A stretch of 64,000 nt of DNA. Source: an uncultured Ruminiclostridium sp. Lineage in GTDB: Bacteria > Bacillota > Clostridia > Oscillospirales > Ruminococcaceae. Position 1 is the first letter of the stretch. Each line of letters starts with the position of its first letter. This document shows, piece after piece, positions 27,500 to 35,540 of this stretch. The notes beneath the pieces are model-generated. The model did no database searches. It was not told the origin of the DNA and was given only the letters and a program-made list of their open reading frames with translations. Where the stretch lies: the NCBI GenBank assembly GCA_947594425.1, contig CANQED010000008.1:1-64000 (forward strand). The letters run 5' to 3'. Both the position numbers and the translations under genes were made by a program.

Positions 27500-28327
27500 T
27501 CAGACCGCGACCTCAAATTTTTCGTTAAACTCGTGATATTTATAATTTTCCAAAGTAAAGGACTCTTTGGTAAATTTGTAAAAATCCGTCACGTCCTCCA
27601 CCTTTAAGGTCGGCGCGGGGTACGGCTCTTTCTCGATAAGCCGCTTTACCGTGTCGAGGTGTCGGTCGTAAATATGAGCGTCCGCAATGACATGAACGAG
27701 CTCTCCCGCGACAAGCCCCGATACCTTAGCAAACATTATCAGCAGCGCCGCGTACATACACACATTCCAGTTATTAGCGGCAAGCATATCCTGCGAGCGC
27801 TGATTAAGTATGCCGTTTAGCACGTTGCCGCTGACATTAAAGGTCATACTGTACGCGCAGGGCGCAAGCCCCATCTCGTTAAGATCGCGGTGTACGTACA
27901 TATTAGTAAGTATACGGCGGCTCGCGGGGTTGTGCTTAAGGTCGTACAGCACCTTGTCCACCTGATCGAATTCGCCCTCGGGATAGACGCTCTTTTGAGC
28001 AAGCTGCCAACCGTAAGCCTTTCCTATCGTGCCGTTCTCGTCCGCCCACGCGTCCCATATCCTTGTAGACAGGTCGGCCACCCTGTTGCTCTTTTTCTGG
28101 TATATCCAGAGTATCTCCTCTATCGCCGAGCGGTAGTACACCCTGCGCAGGGTCATTACGGGAAATTCTTCTCTAAGATCATAGCGGTTGACTATACCGA
28201 ATTTTTTAACGGTGTGAGCAGGCGTGCCGTCAGTCCACCTCGGGCGGACGTCAAGGTCTGTGTCCCATACGCCGTTTTCGATTATGTCACGGCAGTTTTC
28301 AATAAAAATAAGGTCGGCTTTGCTCAT
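27500..28327 (-). CDS. thyA: Thymidylate synthase
   Basis: 275-residue folate-dependent enzyme methylating dUMP to dTMP. The substrate Arg region (RPRWTDGTPAHTVKKFG), EILWIYQKKSN, the catalytic Cys in MGLAPCAYSMTFNV, the QRSQDM phosphate-binding segment, the NNWNVCMYA stretch and VIADAHIYDRH are all visible. The residue after the catalytic Cys is Ala rather than the His of classical ThyA (PCH), a variation probably shared by some Firmicutes homologues. It lies 14 bases after lysC. Confidence 0.95.
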   Translation of the reverse strand: MSKADLIFIENCRDIIENGVWDTDLDVRPRWTDGTPAHTVKKFGIVNRYDLREEFPVMTLRRVYYRSAIEEILWIYQKKSNRVADLSTRIWDAWADENGTIGKAYGWQLAQKSVYPEGEFDQVDKVLYDLKHNPASRRILTNMYVHRDLNEMGLAPCAYSMTFNVSGNVLNGILNQRSQDMLAANNWNVCMYAALLIMFAKVSGLVAGELVHVIADAHIYDRHLDTVKRLIEKEPYPAPTLKVEDVTDFYKFTKESFTLENYKYHEFNEKFEVAV

Positions 28328-28341
28328 AATTCCTCCGTATT

Positions 28342-29661
28342 TTAATTCTCGCTGAGTATAAACATATCGTATATCACCTGTACCGCCTTTTCAAAGTCGG
28401 AGTCGTGTATCGCTACGATAATGTTGAGCTCGCTTGAGCCTTGGTCTATCATTCTTATATTTATATCCGCGTGCGACAGCGCCGCAAATACTCGTGTAGC
28501 TATACCGCGCCTGCTGCGCATACCCGTACCTACGACCGCAATAAGCGCGATACCGTCCTCTACCGAAATGTTATTAGGGTCGGTGACCTCGCATATCTTG
28601 TCGACTATGTCGGGCACTCTCTCCTTGTCGGCGGTATCGATAACTATCGACATAGTGTCGATACCCGTCGGGATATGCTCAAAGCTTACGTTGTTCTTCT
28701 CCATTACGGTGAGTATCCTGCGCAAAAAGCCTACCTCACTGTTCATCTCGTCCTTTTCTATCGAGATAACGGAAAAGTGCTTTTTGCCCGCGATACCCGT
28801 GATGATATGCTCGGGCGGGTTATTATTCTCGGCAACTATCATAGTTCCGGGGGCGGAGGGGTCGTTGGTATTCTTTATATTTATCGGAATTTTGGCGCTC
28901 CTTACGGGGAATATAGCCGCCTCGTGCAACACTCCCGCTCCCATATACGAGAGCTCGCGCAATTCTTTATATGTTATGGTCTCAATGGTCTTGGGGTCTT
29001 TTACTATCCTCGGGTCAGCCATAAGAAAGCCGCTGACGTCCGTCCAGTTTTCGTAAAGGTCGGCGTTTATCGCCTTAGCCACTATCGAGCCCGTGACGTC
29101 GCTTCCTCCGCGGGAAAAGGTCTTTATCCTCCCGTCGGGGTACGCCCCGTAAAAGCCCGGTATCACCGCCTCGGGTACGTCGTGCAGCACCGACGCGAGA
29201 CATGTATCGGTAAGCGTATCGTCAAAGCGCCCGTCGGGGGTGAAAAATATCACCTTTGCGGGGTCTATAAATTCATATCCGAGAAAGTTTGCCATAATTA
29301 TACCGTTAAGATACTCGCCACGGCTGGCGGCATAATCCGTGCCGTACTTCTTGCGAAAATTCTCGATTATCTGCTCGTACTCATTGTCAAGCGAGATAGT
29401 AAGCCCGAGGTCCTTTATTATTCCGTCAAAACGCTGCGCTATCGGGGCGAACTGATTATAGGCGTTCTTCCCCTTATTAGCTACCGCGTCATAGCAGGTG
29501 TACAGCATATCCGTCACCTTGGTGTCGTCGGACGATCTCTTTCCGGGGGCGCTGGGCACTACATAGCGGCGGCTCTTGTCCTCTCTTATTATCTGTGCCG
29601 CCTTGCGGAACTGATTAGCGTCGGCAAGCGAGCTGCCTCCGAATTTTACCACTTTAACCAT
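28342..29661 (-). CDS. lysC: Aspartate kinase
   Basis: 439-residue first enzyme of the aspartate pathway (lysine, threonine, methionine, diaminopimelate). The kinase domain begins VVKFGGSSLAD and contains SRGEYLNGIIMA, FSRGGSDVTGS and WTDVSGFLMADPRI. Two C-terminal ACT domains (from about 305; SIEKDEMNSEVGFL and GMRSRRGIATRVFAAL) give feedback control by an end product. This size and single-chain layout match class-III-like clostridial enzymes rather than the short alpha/beta form. A promoter lies at 29724-29752; no lysine or T-box leader can be made out in the ~65-base leader. First gene of a nine-gene unit. Confidence 0.95.
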   Translation of the reverse strand: MVKVVKFGGSSLADANQFRKAAQIIREDKSRRYVVPSAPGKRSSDDTKVTDMLYTCYDAVANKGKNAYNQFAPIAQRFDGIIKDLGLTISLDNEYEQIIENFRKKYGTDYAASRGEYLNGIIMANFLGYEFIDPAKVIFFTPDGRFDDTLTDTCLASVLHDVPEAVIPGFYGAYPDGRIKTFSRGGSDVTGSIVAKAINADLYENWTDVSGFLMADPRIVKDPKTIETITYKELRELSYMGAGVLHEAAIFPVRSAKIPINIKNTNDPSAPGTMIVAENNNPPEHIITGIAGKKHFSVISIEKDEMNSEVGFLRRILTVMEKNNVSFEHIPTGIDTMSIVIDTADKERVPDIVDKICEVTDPNNISVEDGIALIAVVGTGMRSRRGIATRVFAALSHADINIRMIDQGSSELNIIVAIHDSDFEKAVQVIYDMFILSEN

Positions 29662-29723
29662 ATTGTTTCCTTTCTTTACGGCGCACTACCGTATTCTATT
29701 CTGTAATAAATAATATCTAATTC

Positions 29724-29752
29724 ATTTTACCACATTATGAAGAAAAATGCAA
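29724..29752 (-). promoter_or_regulatory. Promoter of the lysC-to-aroK unit
   Basis: Minus strand TTGCAT (29747-29752), 17-base spacer, TAAAAT (29724-29729). No other convincing promoter or terminator was seen between lysC and aroK, so an 11.3-kb transcript is plausible. Confidence 0.75.
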
Positions 29753-29848
29753 TACCTTAACCCCTTAGCTAAAATTTTCTTTTTTGAATAAAATAAAGCG
29801 TGCTGCGCAACCTAAACACACCGAAAAATAATATCAAGGAGCCTAATT

Positions 29849-30019
29849 ATGGATAAGAAGAATAAAAAGAAGAATAAAGCCAAAAACAAGGTCGACGCCA
29901 CCGAGCGCTCGCTCGAGGTGATAGCTATGCGGGACGACGAGGCCGACCCGTTCGGCAGCTATACGGGGATAGCGGACGACCCGTACGAGGTGCCGGTGCA
30001 GGATCAGGATGACCTTTAA
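29849..30019 (+). CDS. Small highly charged hypothetical protein
   Basis: 56 residues, not assigned to a family. The first 14 residues are almost all Lys and Asn (MDKKNKKKNKAKNK). The C-terminal half is acidic with GSYTG, DDPYEVPVQDQDDL. It is probably natively unfolded. AAGGAG seven bases before the ATG, codon use like the neighbours, and a clean stop support it as a real gene. It is divergent from lysC and upstream of the kinase gene, which has its own promoter. Confidence 0.7.
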   Translation: MDKKNKKKNKAKNKVDATERSLEVIAMRDDEADPFGSYTGIADDPYEVPVQDQDDL

Positions 30020-30041
30020 CACAAATCCCCTCAATTCCCCC

Positions 30042-30070
30042 TTGAATTTTATCCGATAATATGCTACAAT
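30042..30070 (+). promoter_or_regulatory. Promoter of the P-loop kinase/CheV pair
   Basis: TTGAAT (30042-30047), 17-base spacer, TACAAT (30065-30070), 53 bases before the preferred TTG start. Confidence 0.7.
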
Positions 30071-30123
30071 AATAACAACATTTGAATTTCACACAATATA
30101 CAGCATATCAAGGGGTGACGGTT

Positions 30124-31077
30124 TTGGCGTACGGCGGAGAGAAAAACGAGCTTAAGATAATACCGCTCGAGGATATAAACAAGGCGGCACGCGAGGACGC
30201 GTATTCGCTTATTGCGGAGTCTGAGCGCGCATACGAGCGCAATATATCCGCGGCGGCGCGGACTGCGGCGGACAGCTTTGCTCAAAAGCCGATAATACTG
30301 CTTTCGGGTCCGAGCGGCTCGGGAAAGACCACCACCGCGTACCGCCTTGCGGGCGAGCTGTCAAAGCTTGGCATACAAACATCGGTTTTATCAATGGACG
30401 ACTATTTCCTGCCGAACGACCTTATACCCAAAGAGCCCGACGGCTCAATAGACTATGAGAAGCCCGACAGGCTTGATATAGAGCTGTTAAGAGATCACCT
30501 CGACATACTCTCTCAAGGCGGAGAGGTCACGCTCCCGAAATTCGACTTTGCGTCGGGAAAGCGCCTATCGGGCGAAAAGCTCGAGCGCAAGAGCGACAGC
30601 GCCGTAATAATCGAGGGTATACACGCGCTAAATCCCGAGATAGCGGGCAAATGCCGCGATTATGCCACCTGTATCTATGTCAGCGTGCGCACCCGTATCT
30701 CGTCTAAGAGCGGCGAGCTTATGCACCCGTCAAAGATACGCCTGCTGCGCAGGATGTCGCGCGACAGGCTTTTCAGGGGGCGGGATATCTCGCAGACGCT
30801 CGACCTTTTCGGAAGCGTCCAGCGCGGAGAGAACCTCTACATTATGCCCCACAAGGGCTATTCGGATTATGATATAGACACTTTTTTTGCGTACGAGCTG
30901 TGCATTTATCGCCGCATAATAAAAGAGCTCGACGGCGACAACGGGGAGTTTGAAAACGACGGTCTGTTCAGAGGGGTACTGCCCGCGTTTATCTCGTCGG
31001 CGGTACCGCTTTCGTCCGAGTACGTCCCCGAAAACTCGGTGATAAGAGAATTTATCGGTTCGCCGACTAATAAATAA
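30124..31077 (+). CDS. Uridine kinase/phosphoribulokinase-family P-loop kinase
   Basis: 317 residues from a TTG at 30124 behind AAGGGGTG; an upstream TTG frame to 30082 has no ribosome site and would sit too close to the promoter. A ~55-residue N-terminal helix precedes the kinase: Walker A SGPSGSGKTT (about 61-70), SMDDYF with substrate Asp residues, EPDGSIDYEKPDRLD, and IIEGIHALN (Walker B region). This is the PRK/uridine-kinase fold, but the protein is longer than Udk (about 210), so the nucleoside or sugar substrate is uncertain. CheV follows 12 bases downstream. Confidence 0.85.
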   Translation: MAYGGEKNELKIIPLEDINKAAREDAYSLIAESERAYERNISAAARTAADSFAQKPIILLSGPSGSGKTTTAYRLAGELSKLGIQTSVLSMDDYFLPNDLIPKEPDGSIDYEKPDRLDIELLRDHLDILSQGGEVTLPKFDFASGKRLSGEKLERKSDSAVIIEGIHALNPEIAGKCRDYATCIYVSVRTRISSKSGELMHPSKIRLLRRMSRDRLFRGRDISQTLDLFGSVQRGENLYIMPHKGYSDYDIDTFFAYELCIYRRIIKELDGDNGEFENDGLFRGVLPAFISSAVPLSSEYVPENSVIREFIGSPTNK

Positions 31078-31089
31078 AGGAGTATTATT

Positions 31090-31989
31090 ATGCCTGACAA
31101 TGTTAAAACGATACCCTCGGACAAATTGCAGCTGCTGGATTTTGAGGTTGGCGGTCACTGCTACGGTATCAATATAAACAAGGTCGTAGAGATAATGATG
31201 CGCCGAGAGCTTGCCCCCATACCTAATTCTCCCGAGGAGATAGAGGGCGTGTTTATGCCGCGTGGCGAACTTATCACGGTAGTCGACCTGCACAAGGTGC
31301 TAAACCTCGAGGAGGACAAGAACGAGCGCGGACTTTTCATCATCTGCCAATTCAACGGCATGGAGACCGCCTTTCATGTAGATAAAGTAAACGGCATACA
31401 TACCACCGCGTGGAGCAATATAGAGCACCCGCCTAAGATGGCGGTGCACTCGGAGGACACCATAGCCACCGGGATAGTAAAATCGGACGGCAGGGTGATA
31501 ATAATCCTCGACTTTGAGAGGATAATTGCCGAGCTTAACGAGGGCAAACCGCTCGACCTTTCGGGGGTGGAGGCTTTGCAAAATCTATCGGTCGGTTACA
31601 GCGAAAAGCATATCGTGATAGTCGAGGACTCGGACTTTCTCAACCGTATGATAGTCGGCAGCTTCAGCGATATCGGCTTTAAGAATATCAGCTCTTTTAA
31701 TAACGGCAAGGACGCGTGGGAGCACCTGTCCAAGCTAAAGGACGGCGGCGACGTATCAAATCAGGTCGCGGCAATTGTGACCGATATAGAGATGCCGCAA
31801 ATGGACGGCTTGCGCCTCACCGCCCTTATCAAATCCGACGAACAGCTTAAAGCCATACCCGTATTCATCTTCTCGTCTATGCTCAACGACAATATGCGCG
31901 AAAAGGCTAAAGCCGTCGGCGCTGACGGGCAGTTTTCAAAGCCGCAGCTCGGCACGCTAATGCAGGAGCTTGTAAAAATTCTTCGTTGA
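31090..31989 (+). CDS. cheV: CheV-like chemotaxis coupling protein (CheW + receiver)
   Basis: 299 residues. Residues about 14-150 are a CheW domain (LLDFEVGGHCYGININKVVEI, MPRGELITVVDLHKVL). A receiver domain from about 174 to the end has acidic pocket VEDSD (179-182), phospho-acceptor Asp232 in VTDIEMPQMDG, FSS and the SKPQ lysine. CheV proteins couple receptors to CheA and adapt by phosphorylation, implying a chemosensory array and probably motility, although no other chemotaxis gene is in the window. AAAGGAG precedes the start. Confidence 0.92.
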   Translation: MPDNVKTIPSDKLQLLDFEVGGHCYGININKVVEIMMRRELAPIPNSPEEIEGVFMPRGELITVVDLHKVLNLEEDKNERGLFIICQFNGMETAFHVDKVNGIHTTAWSNIEHPPKMAVHSEDTIATGIVKSDGRVIIILDFERIIAELNEGKPLDLSGVEALQNLSVGYSEKHIVIVEDSDFLNRMIVGSFSDIGFKNISSFNNGKDAWEHLSKLKDGGDVSNQVAAIVTDIEMPQMDGLRLTALIKSDEQLKAIPVFIFSSMLNDNMREKAKAVGADGQFSKPQLGTLMQELVKILR

Positions 31990-32043
31990 TTTTTTGGGGG
32001 GGAATTTTAAGGCTCTGCGCCTTTTACCCCGATTAATACTGCG

Positions 32044-32077
32044 AAAAATTGACCGTGGACTGAAATTAAGCCCACGG
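32044..32077 (-). terminator. Terminator of the decayed LRR gene
   Basis: Minus strand CCGTGG/CCACGG stem (32072-32077 with 32053-32058) followed by a T-rich run. It has the same stem sequence and the same distance after the stop as in the intact paralogue (32811-32841). Confidence 0.65.
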
Positions 32078-32098
32078 TTTGTTGTATAAACCTATGTT

Positions 32099-32182
32099 TT
32101 ATTTAGTCTTGACCGTTATCATCTTAGAGCCGTAGAGGGCGGGCTTGGCGGGCATCTTGTGAGCCTTAAGGCGAAAGGCAAA
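32099..32182 (-). pseudogene. C-terminal remnant of a third LRR/fibronectin-III protein
   Basis: Read leftward, these bases encode FRLKAHKMPAKPALYG, then SKMITVKTK-stop. This matches the last ~26 residues of the two intact paralogues (FRVQAYKMSGKTALYG, ATKTITVKTK-stop). Upstream the frame meets a stop at once and the similarity ends, so only the tail of a third copy survives, together with its terminator hairpin. Confidence 0.85.
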
Positions 32183-32289
32183 GAATTAATGCACTCAATA
32201 ATTGACACTAAGCGTGTTGAGAATAATAATGAGGGTGAAAATAGCACGAATTAAAAAGATATAATGTAATTAAAATAGCTCTATATGGC

Positions 32290-32450
32290 ATAAATTATAT
32301 TCGCTTACTTTTTTACGGGCTCTTGGAGAGAATATATATGTTGTAAAAAGGCACATTTTTCTATAAATGTATTCGTAAATGTCTGTCTGTGTAGGAATGT
32401 TAGCGGGGACTAATGTCACTAAAAAGTGTCGAAATTTGAGGGGAATTTTG
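32290..32450 (+). repeat. Dispersed intergenic repeat, copy 2
   Basis: Aligns with the reverse complement of 2840-2998 along its length, with identical blocks including the TTCGCTTACTTTTTTA core. Frames open in one copy are broken in the other, so the shared sequence is probably not coding. Confidence 0.8.
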
Positions 32451-32810
32451 CATACATTATATGACGATGTCTTATTGTGAGTATAGTGCGGTGCGAATGT
32501 GTGCTCGGGGGGATACTTCGCTGTACAATCACTGTCTCAGCGTCAGGCCTCGGCTAAAAATTAACGCTGGTGTGCGCTTTAGAACGAACACTTATGCAGG
32601 TATACGCATCGCTGCGTATATATTGGAAGTACTAAATATTTTTTCGCACATTTGCTAAATCTTGCCGCCGCTGCGGTCGCCCGCACCCCCTCGCCCACCT
32701 GCGCCGCCCGCAGAGCGGTATCATTATCGCAGCAGCCTAAGCAGAGAAGCGCCCGCACCCCGCGTCCGCAAATGATGTTAGATAAGCTGTACTCTTCTGT
32801 TTTACCGCGC

Positions 32811-32841
32811 AAAAAACCGTGGGTCGAATTTCGGCCCACGG
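32811..32841 (-). terminator. Terminator of the second LRR gene
   Basis: Minus strand perfect 7-bp stem CCGTGGG/CCCACGG (32835-32841 with 32818-32824) with TTTTTT at 32811-32816, 20 bases after the stop codon. Confidence 0.9.
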
Positions 32842-32861
32842 CTTATTGTGTCTATGCTTTT

Positions 32862-34943
32862 TTATTTCGTTTTTACTGTTATCGTCTTATATCCGCTGTA
32901 GAGTGCGGTGCTGCCGCTCATCTTGTACGTCTTTATTCTGAACGAGTAGGAAGTCTTTGACTTTAGGCTGCCTTTCCTAAACTCAACGGTCGAATTTTTC
33001 GTTATCTTTCCGACGCGCACCCAGCTGCTGCCGCTCTTCATTTCGATTATATAGCCGTCGGCAGAGGTGTTCTTCGTCCACGAGAGGCGAACCGCGTCCT
33101 TAGCCGAGTTTTTAAGCTTAAGTCCGCTCACCGCCGTCGGGTTGGTGCGGGCGGATATTGACTTATACCCGCTGTAGTAGGCGGTCTTGCCCGACATCCT
33201 GTAGGATTTAACGCGGAAAGTGTACGCCGTGCCTGCCTTTAGCCCCGCTTTTCTAAACTCGACGGTAGAGTTTTTGGTAACCTTGCCGACGCGCACCCAG
33301 CTGCTACCGATCTTCATTTCGATTATATAGCCGTCGGCGCTGGTGTTCTTAGTCCACCCGATACGCAACGCGTCGCCCGACCTGCCTTTAAGCTTTAGCC
33401 CCGATACAGCGGTGGGGGTGGAATTAGTCTTAGCCGATACGGAGATATAGCTGCTGTACAATGCGCCCATGCTGCTCATAAAGTACGACTTTATGCGGAA
33501 ATTGTAGGTCGTGCCCGCCTTTAGTCCCGATATGCGGTACTCGGTGGTGGAGTTTTTGGTTATCTTAGCGACGCGCGTCCACTTGCTGCCGTCCTTGCGC
33601 TCGATTATGTAGCCGTCGGCGGAGGGGTTTCTATTCCAGCCAAGGCGTATGGCGTCGCCCGAGCGCCCCTTGACATTCAGCCCCGATACGCCGATATCAA
33701 GATACTGCATTTGAGCCTTGAGCAAGTATTTGTTGTACCCACCGATCATGTCGACATCTATTTTTTCCCACTGAGCCGCCGAGCCTAAATAATAGACAAC
33801 ATTAAGCTGAAGACACTTGTTAAATGCGGCCCACCCTACTTTTTTCAGGCTGTCGGGCAATATTATCAATTGAATGCTCGTCGACTCAAAGGCACTATCG
33901 CATATATACTTCAAGCTGTCCGGTATTATTACCGTGGTGAGAGTGGTAAAGTCGGCAAAAACGCTTTCCGCTATCCCTATAGTGCCGCTTTTTAAAGTGA
34001 CAGAGGTCACGTATTTATCACAGCCTATTACCCAGTTGCCCGCATATTTTAAGGTCGAGGTCTGTTTAGTAAGAAAAGGAGTACTGCTAAACGCAGATTG
34101 TTCTATATATTCTATACTGTCGGGGACCGTTGCCGTTGTCAGCTTAGAGCAGCCTGAAAAAGCACCGCTTTCTATAACTGTCACTCCGTTTGGTATATTG
34201 ATCGAAGTCAGCTTAGAACAATTTTTAAAAGTCCCCCTTTCTATAGTTTTCAAAGCGGTGGGTATTTTGACAGAAGCAAGACTTGAGCAATTAGCAAAAG
34301 CATAATCTCCCATGTATTTCAAGTTGTCGGGTATATTTACCGAGGTAAGACTTGAACAATCTTCAAACGCTCCGTAGGCTATTCCTACAGTGCCGCTCTT
34401 TATTGTCGCGGTGCTTGCGCTCTTATTGCAGCCTATCACCCATTTTCCCGCATATTTTACGGTCGACGTCTGATTATCAAGCAGCGCGGTACCCTTAAAT
34501 GCGTCTTTACCGATCTCCGTCACGCCGTCGGGTATATTTATCGTCTTAAGATTAGTACAATTTAAAAAAGTTGCGAGCGGTATATCGGTTATACTGTCGG
34601 GCAAAGTCACAGACGTAAGATTAGAGCAACCCTCGAAAGCATTAAAGCTTAAATCCTCCACGCCGTCGGGCAGGGTTATAGATTTAATGGTTGTACAATT
34701 CTCAAAAGCCCAAGGGGATATGTACGTCACCTTTTTACCGTTGATAACAGACGGTACGACCACATCAGCCTCGTCTCCTATATATCCGTTTATAGAGATA
34801 CTGTTGCCGTTTTCATAATACTTAAAATTGCCGTAATACTTTGAATTAAAGAGATCCGCCCCCGCGCACACCGTAACGGCGCAGACCGTGAGCATAGCCG
34901 CCGCAAGGCTTATAAGAACCGTCAGTATCCTCTTTATCGTCAT
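32862..34943 (-). CDS. Secreted BspA-type leucine-rich-repeat protein with three fibronectin-III-like domains (paralogue 2)
   Basis: About 693 residues from Met at 34943, with GGAGG seven bases upstream. Start MTIKRILT and a hydrophobic run to VCAGAD form a signal peptide. Tandem LRR_5 repeats (KTINIPDGVTEIGKDAF type) fill about residues 55-400, including two longer inter-repeat segments of the STxKYAGxWVIGC type that recur within the protein. Three fibronectin-III-like units (GLKLKG, ADGYIIEMK, YRMSGKTAYY) complete it, ending TVKTK. The domain plan and tail match the protein at 113-2185; the LRR parts have diverged more. No anchor motif is visible. An adhesin or binding role is family-level inference. 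It has its own promoter (34986-35014) and terminator. Confidence 0.88.
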   Translation of the reverse strand: MTIKRILTVLISLAAAMLTVCAVTVCAGADLFNSKYYGNFKYYENGNSISINGYIGDEADVVVPSVINGKKVTYISPWAFENCTTIKSITLPDGVEDLSFNAFEGCSNLTSVTLPDSITDIPLATFLNCTNLKTINIPDGVTEIGKDAFKGTALLDNQTSTVKYAGKWVIGCNKSASTATIKSGTVGIAYGAFEDCSSLTSVNIPDNLKYMGDYAFANCSSLASVKIPTALKTIERGTFKNCSKLTSINIPNGVTVIESGAFSGCSKLTTATVPDSIEYIEQSAFSSTPFLTKQTSTLKYAGNWVIGCDKYVTSVTLKSGTIGIAESVFADFTTLTTVIIPDSLKYICDSAFESTSIQLIILPDSLKKVGWAAFNKCLQLNVVYYLGSAAQWEKIDVDMIGGYNKYLLKAQMQYLDIGVSGLNVKGRSGDAIRLGWNRNPSADGYIIERKDGSKWTRVAKITKNSTTEYRISGLKAGTTYNFRIKSYFMSSMGALYSSYISVSAKTNSTPTAVSGLKLKGRSGDALRIGWTKNTSADGYIIEMKIGSSWVRVGKVTKNSTVEFRKAGLKAGTAYTFRVKSYRMSGKTAYYSGYKSISARTNPTAVSGLKLKNSAKDAVRLSWTKNTSADGYIIEMKSGSSWVRVGKITKNSTVEFRKGSLKSKTSYSFRIKTYKMSGSTALYSGYKTITVKTK

Positions 34944-34985
34944 TATAATTCCTCCGTTTCGCATGAGTGGCTTATTCTTACTTAA

Positions 34986-35014
34986 AGTATATCACAATTT
35001 TTATGTGTTGTCAA
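34986..35014 (-). promoter_or_regulatory. Promoter of the second LRR gene
   Basis: Minus strand TTGACA (35009-35014), 17-base spacer, TATACT (34986-34991). Its spacer is closely similar to that of the promoter at 35336-35364. Confidence 0.8.
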
Positions 35015-35079
35015 TGAGTGTATATGGCATAGTGTAAGAAATTTTTTCCAAAATCGCCCGGCAATAATTTCTCCCGAGA

Positions 35080-35111
35080 TAAAAATAAGAACGGCATAAA
35101 GAATACCGTCC
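35080..35111 (-). terminator. Terminator of the small membrane protein gene
   Basis: Minus strand GGACGGTAT pairs (with two G-U pairs) with ATGCCGTTC around TCTTT (35089-35111), followed by TTATTTTT (35081-35088). Confidence 0.75.
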
Positions 35112-35136
35112 TTGCGCAGGATATTTAGCTCCCGCC

Positions 35137-35262
35137 TCAGCTGTTTCTCCTAAGGTACACAATAAGTATCCATATCAGCCATAGCCCGCCCGTGCATATC
35201 ACCAGTATAAAATCTAACAGCAACCCGAAAAAGCCGCGTTTTTTCTCAGTTTTATCCCTCAT
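35137..35262 (-). CDS. 41-residue single-pass membrane protein
   Basis: A basic start (MRDKTEKKRG) precedes one long hydrophobic segment (about 11-36, including FILVICTGGLWLIW) and a basic end (YLRRNS), so the protein is a one-helix or tightly folded two-helix membrane peptide. AAAGGAG lies before the ATG, and it has its own consensus promoter and terminator, making a complete monocistronic unit. Similar small proteins with a TGGLWLIW core are, to my recollection, common in Clostridia; no function is known to me. A toxic peptide or membrane regulator is possible but unsupported. Confidence 0.8.
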   Translation of the reverse strand: MRDKTEKKRGFFGLLLDFILVICTGGLWLIWILIVYLRRNS

Positions 35263-35335
35263 ATAAATTCTCCTTTTTGCCGCTTATTAACACATTCTTT
35301 TACCGAGACCGACCTTGCCTAAAGCTATTAAGCTA

Positions 35336-35364
35336 ATTATATCACAGTCTTTATTTGTTGTCAA
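35336..35364 (-). promoter_or_regulatory. Promoter of the small membrane protein gene
   Basis: Minus strand consensus TTGACA (35359-35364), 17-base spacer, consensus TATAAT (35336-35341). Confidence 0.85.
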
Positions 35365-35440
35365 TAAATGTGCGGTCAAAAGGGGGGATTTTGGCGGAAT
35401 GATGATATAAAAATCCGACGTTTTCCCGGTGCAAAACCGC

Positions 35441-35469
35441 TTGACTTTTTCATTAGCATGTAGTATAAT
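35441..35469 (+). promoter_or_regulatory. Promoter of the DUF4143 ATPase gene
   Basis: TTGACT (35441-35446), 17-base spacer, TATAAT (35464-35469). Transcription would start near 35476, inside the first of two direct repeats. Confidence 0.8.
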
Positions 35470-35474
35470 GCTTT

Positions 35475-35528
35475 TAAACCTGCGCATAATGGAATTTAGG
35501 GCATATTATAAACCTGCGTATTGTGGAA
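35475..35528 (+). repeat. Two 20-base direct repeats between promoter and start codon (candidate operator)
   Basis: 35475-35494 and 35509-35528 share TAAACCTGCG, then CATAATGGAA versus TATTGTGGAA, spaced 34 bases start to start. The first spans the expected transcription start and the second ends 12 bases before the ATG. This placement suits a repressor-binding or mRNA control site. Confidence 0.55.
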
Positions 35529-35540
35529 CGAGGCGTTATT

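Larger units (their letters stand above)
31990..32861. other. Intergenic repeat-rich region between cheV and the second LRR gene
   Basis: About 870 bases with no intact gene. It contains a weak hairpin after cheV (AAGGC/GCCTT at 32009-32023), a decayed LRR/fibronectin gene end with its old terminator (32044-32182), the second copy of the dispersed repeat (32290-32450), and a short match (32639-32661) to the inverted-repeat element at 2457-2480. Then comes a GC-rich tract and the LRR terminator. Short open frames here have no ribosome sites. Confidence 0.6.

Noticed and set aside
28441..29706. Plus-strand frame of 421 codons
   Set aside because: Antisense to lysC, with Tyr/Arg/Val-biased composition typical of a shadow frame.
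29662..29723. Lysine riboswitch or T-box upstream of lysC
   Set aside because: The leader is only about 60 bases from the predicted start of transcription, too short for either, and no conserved core was visible.
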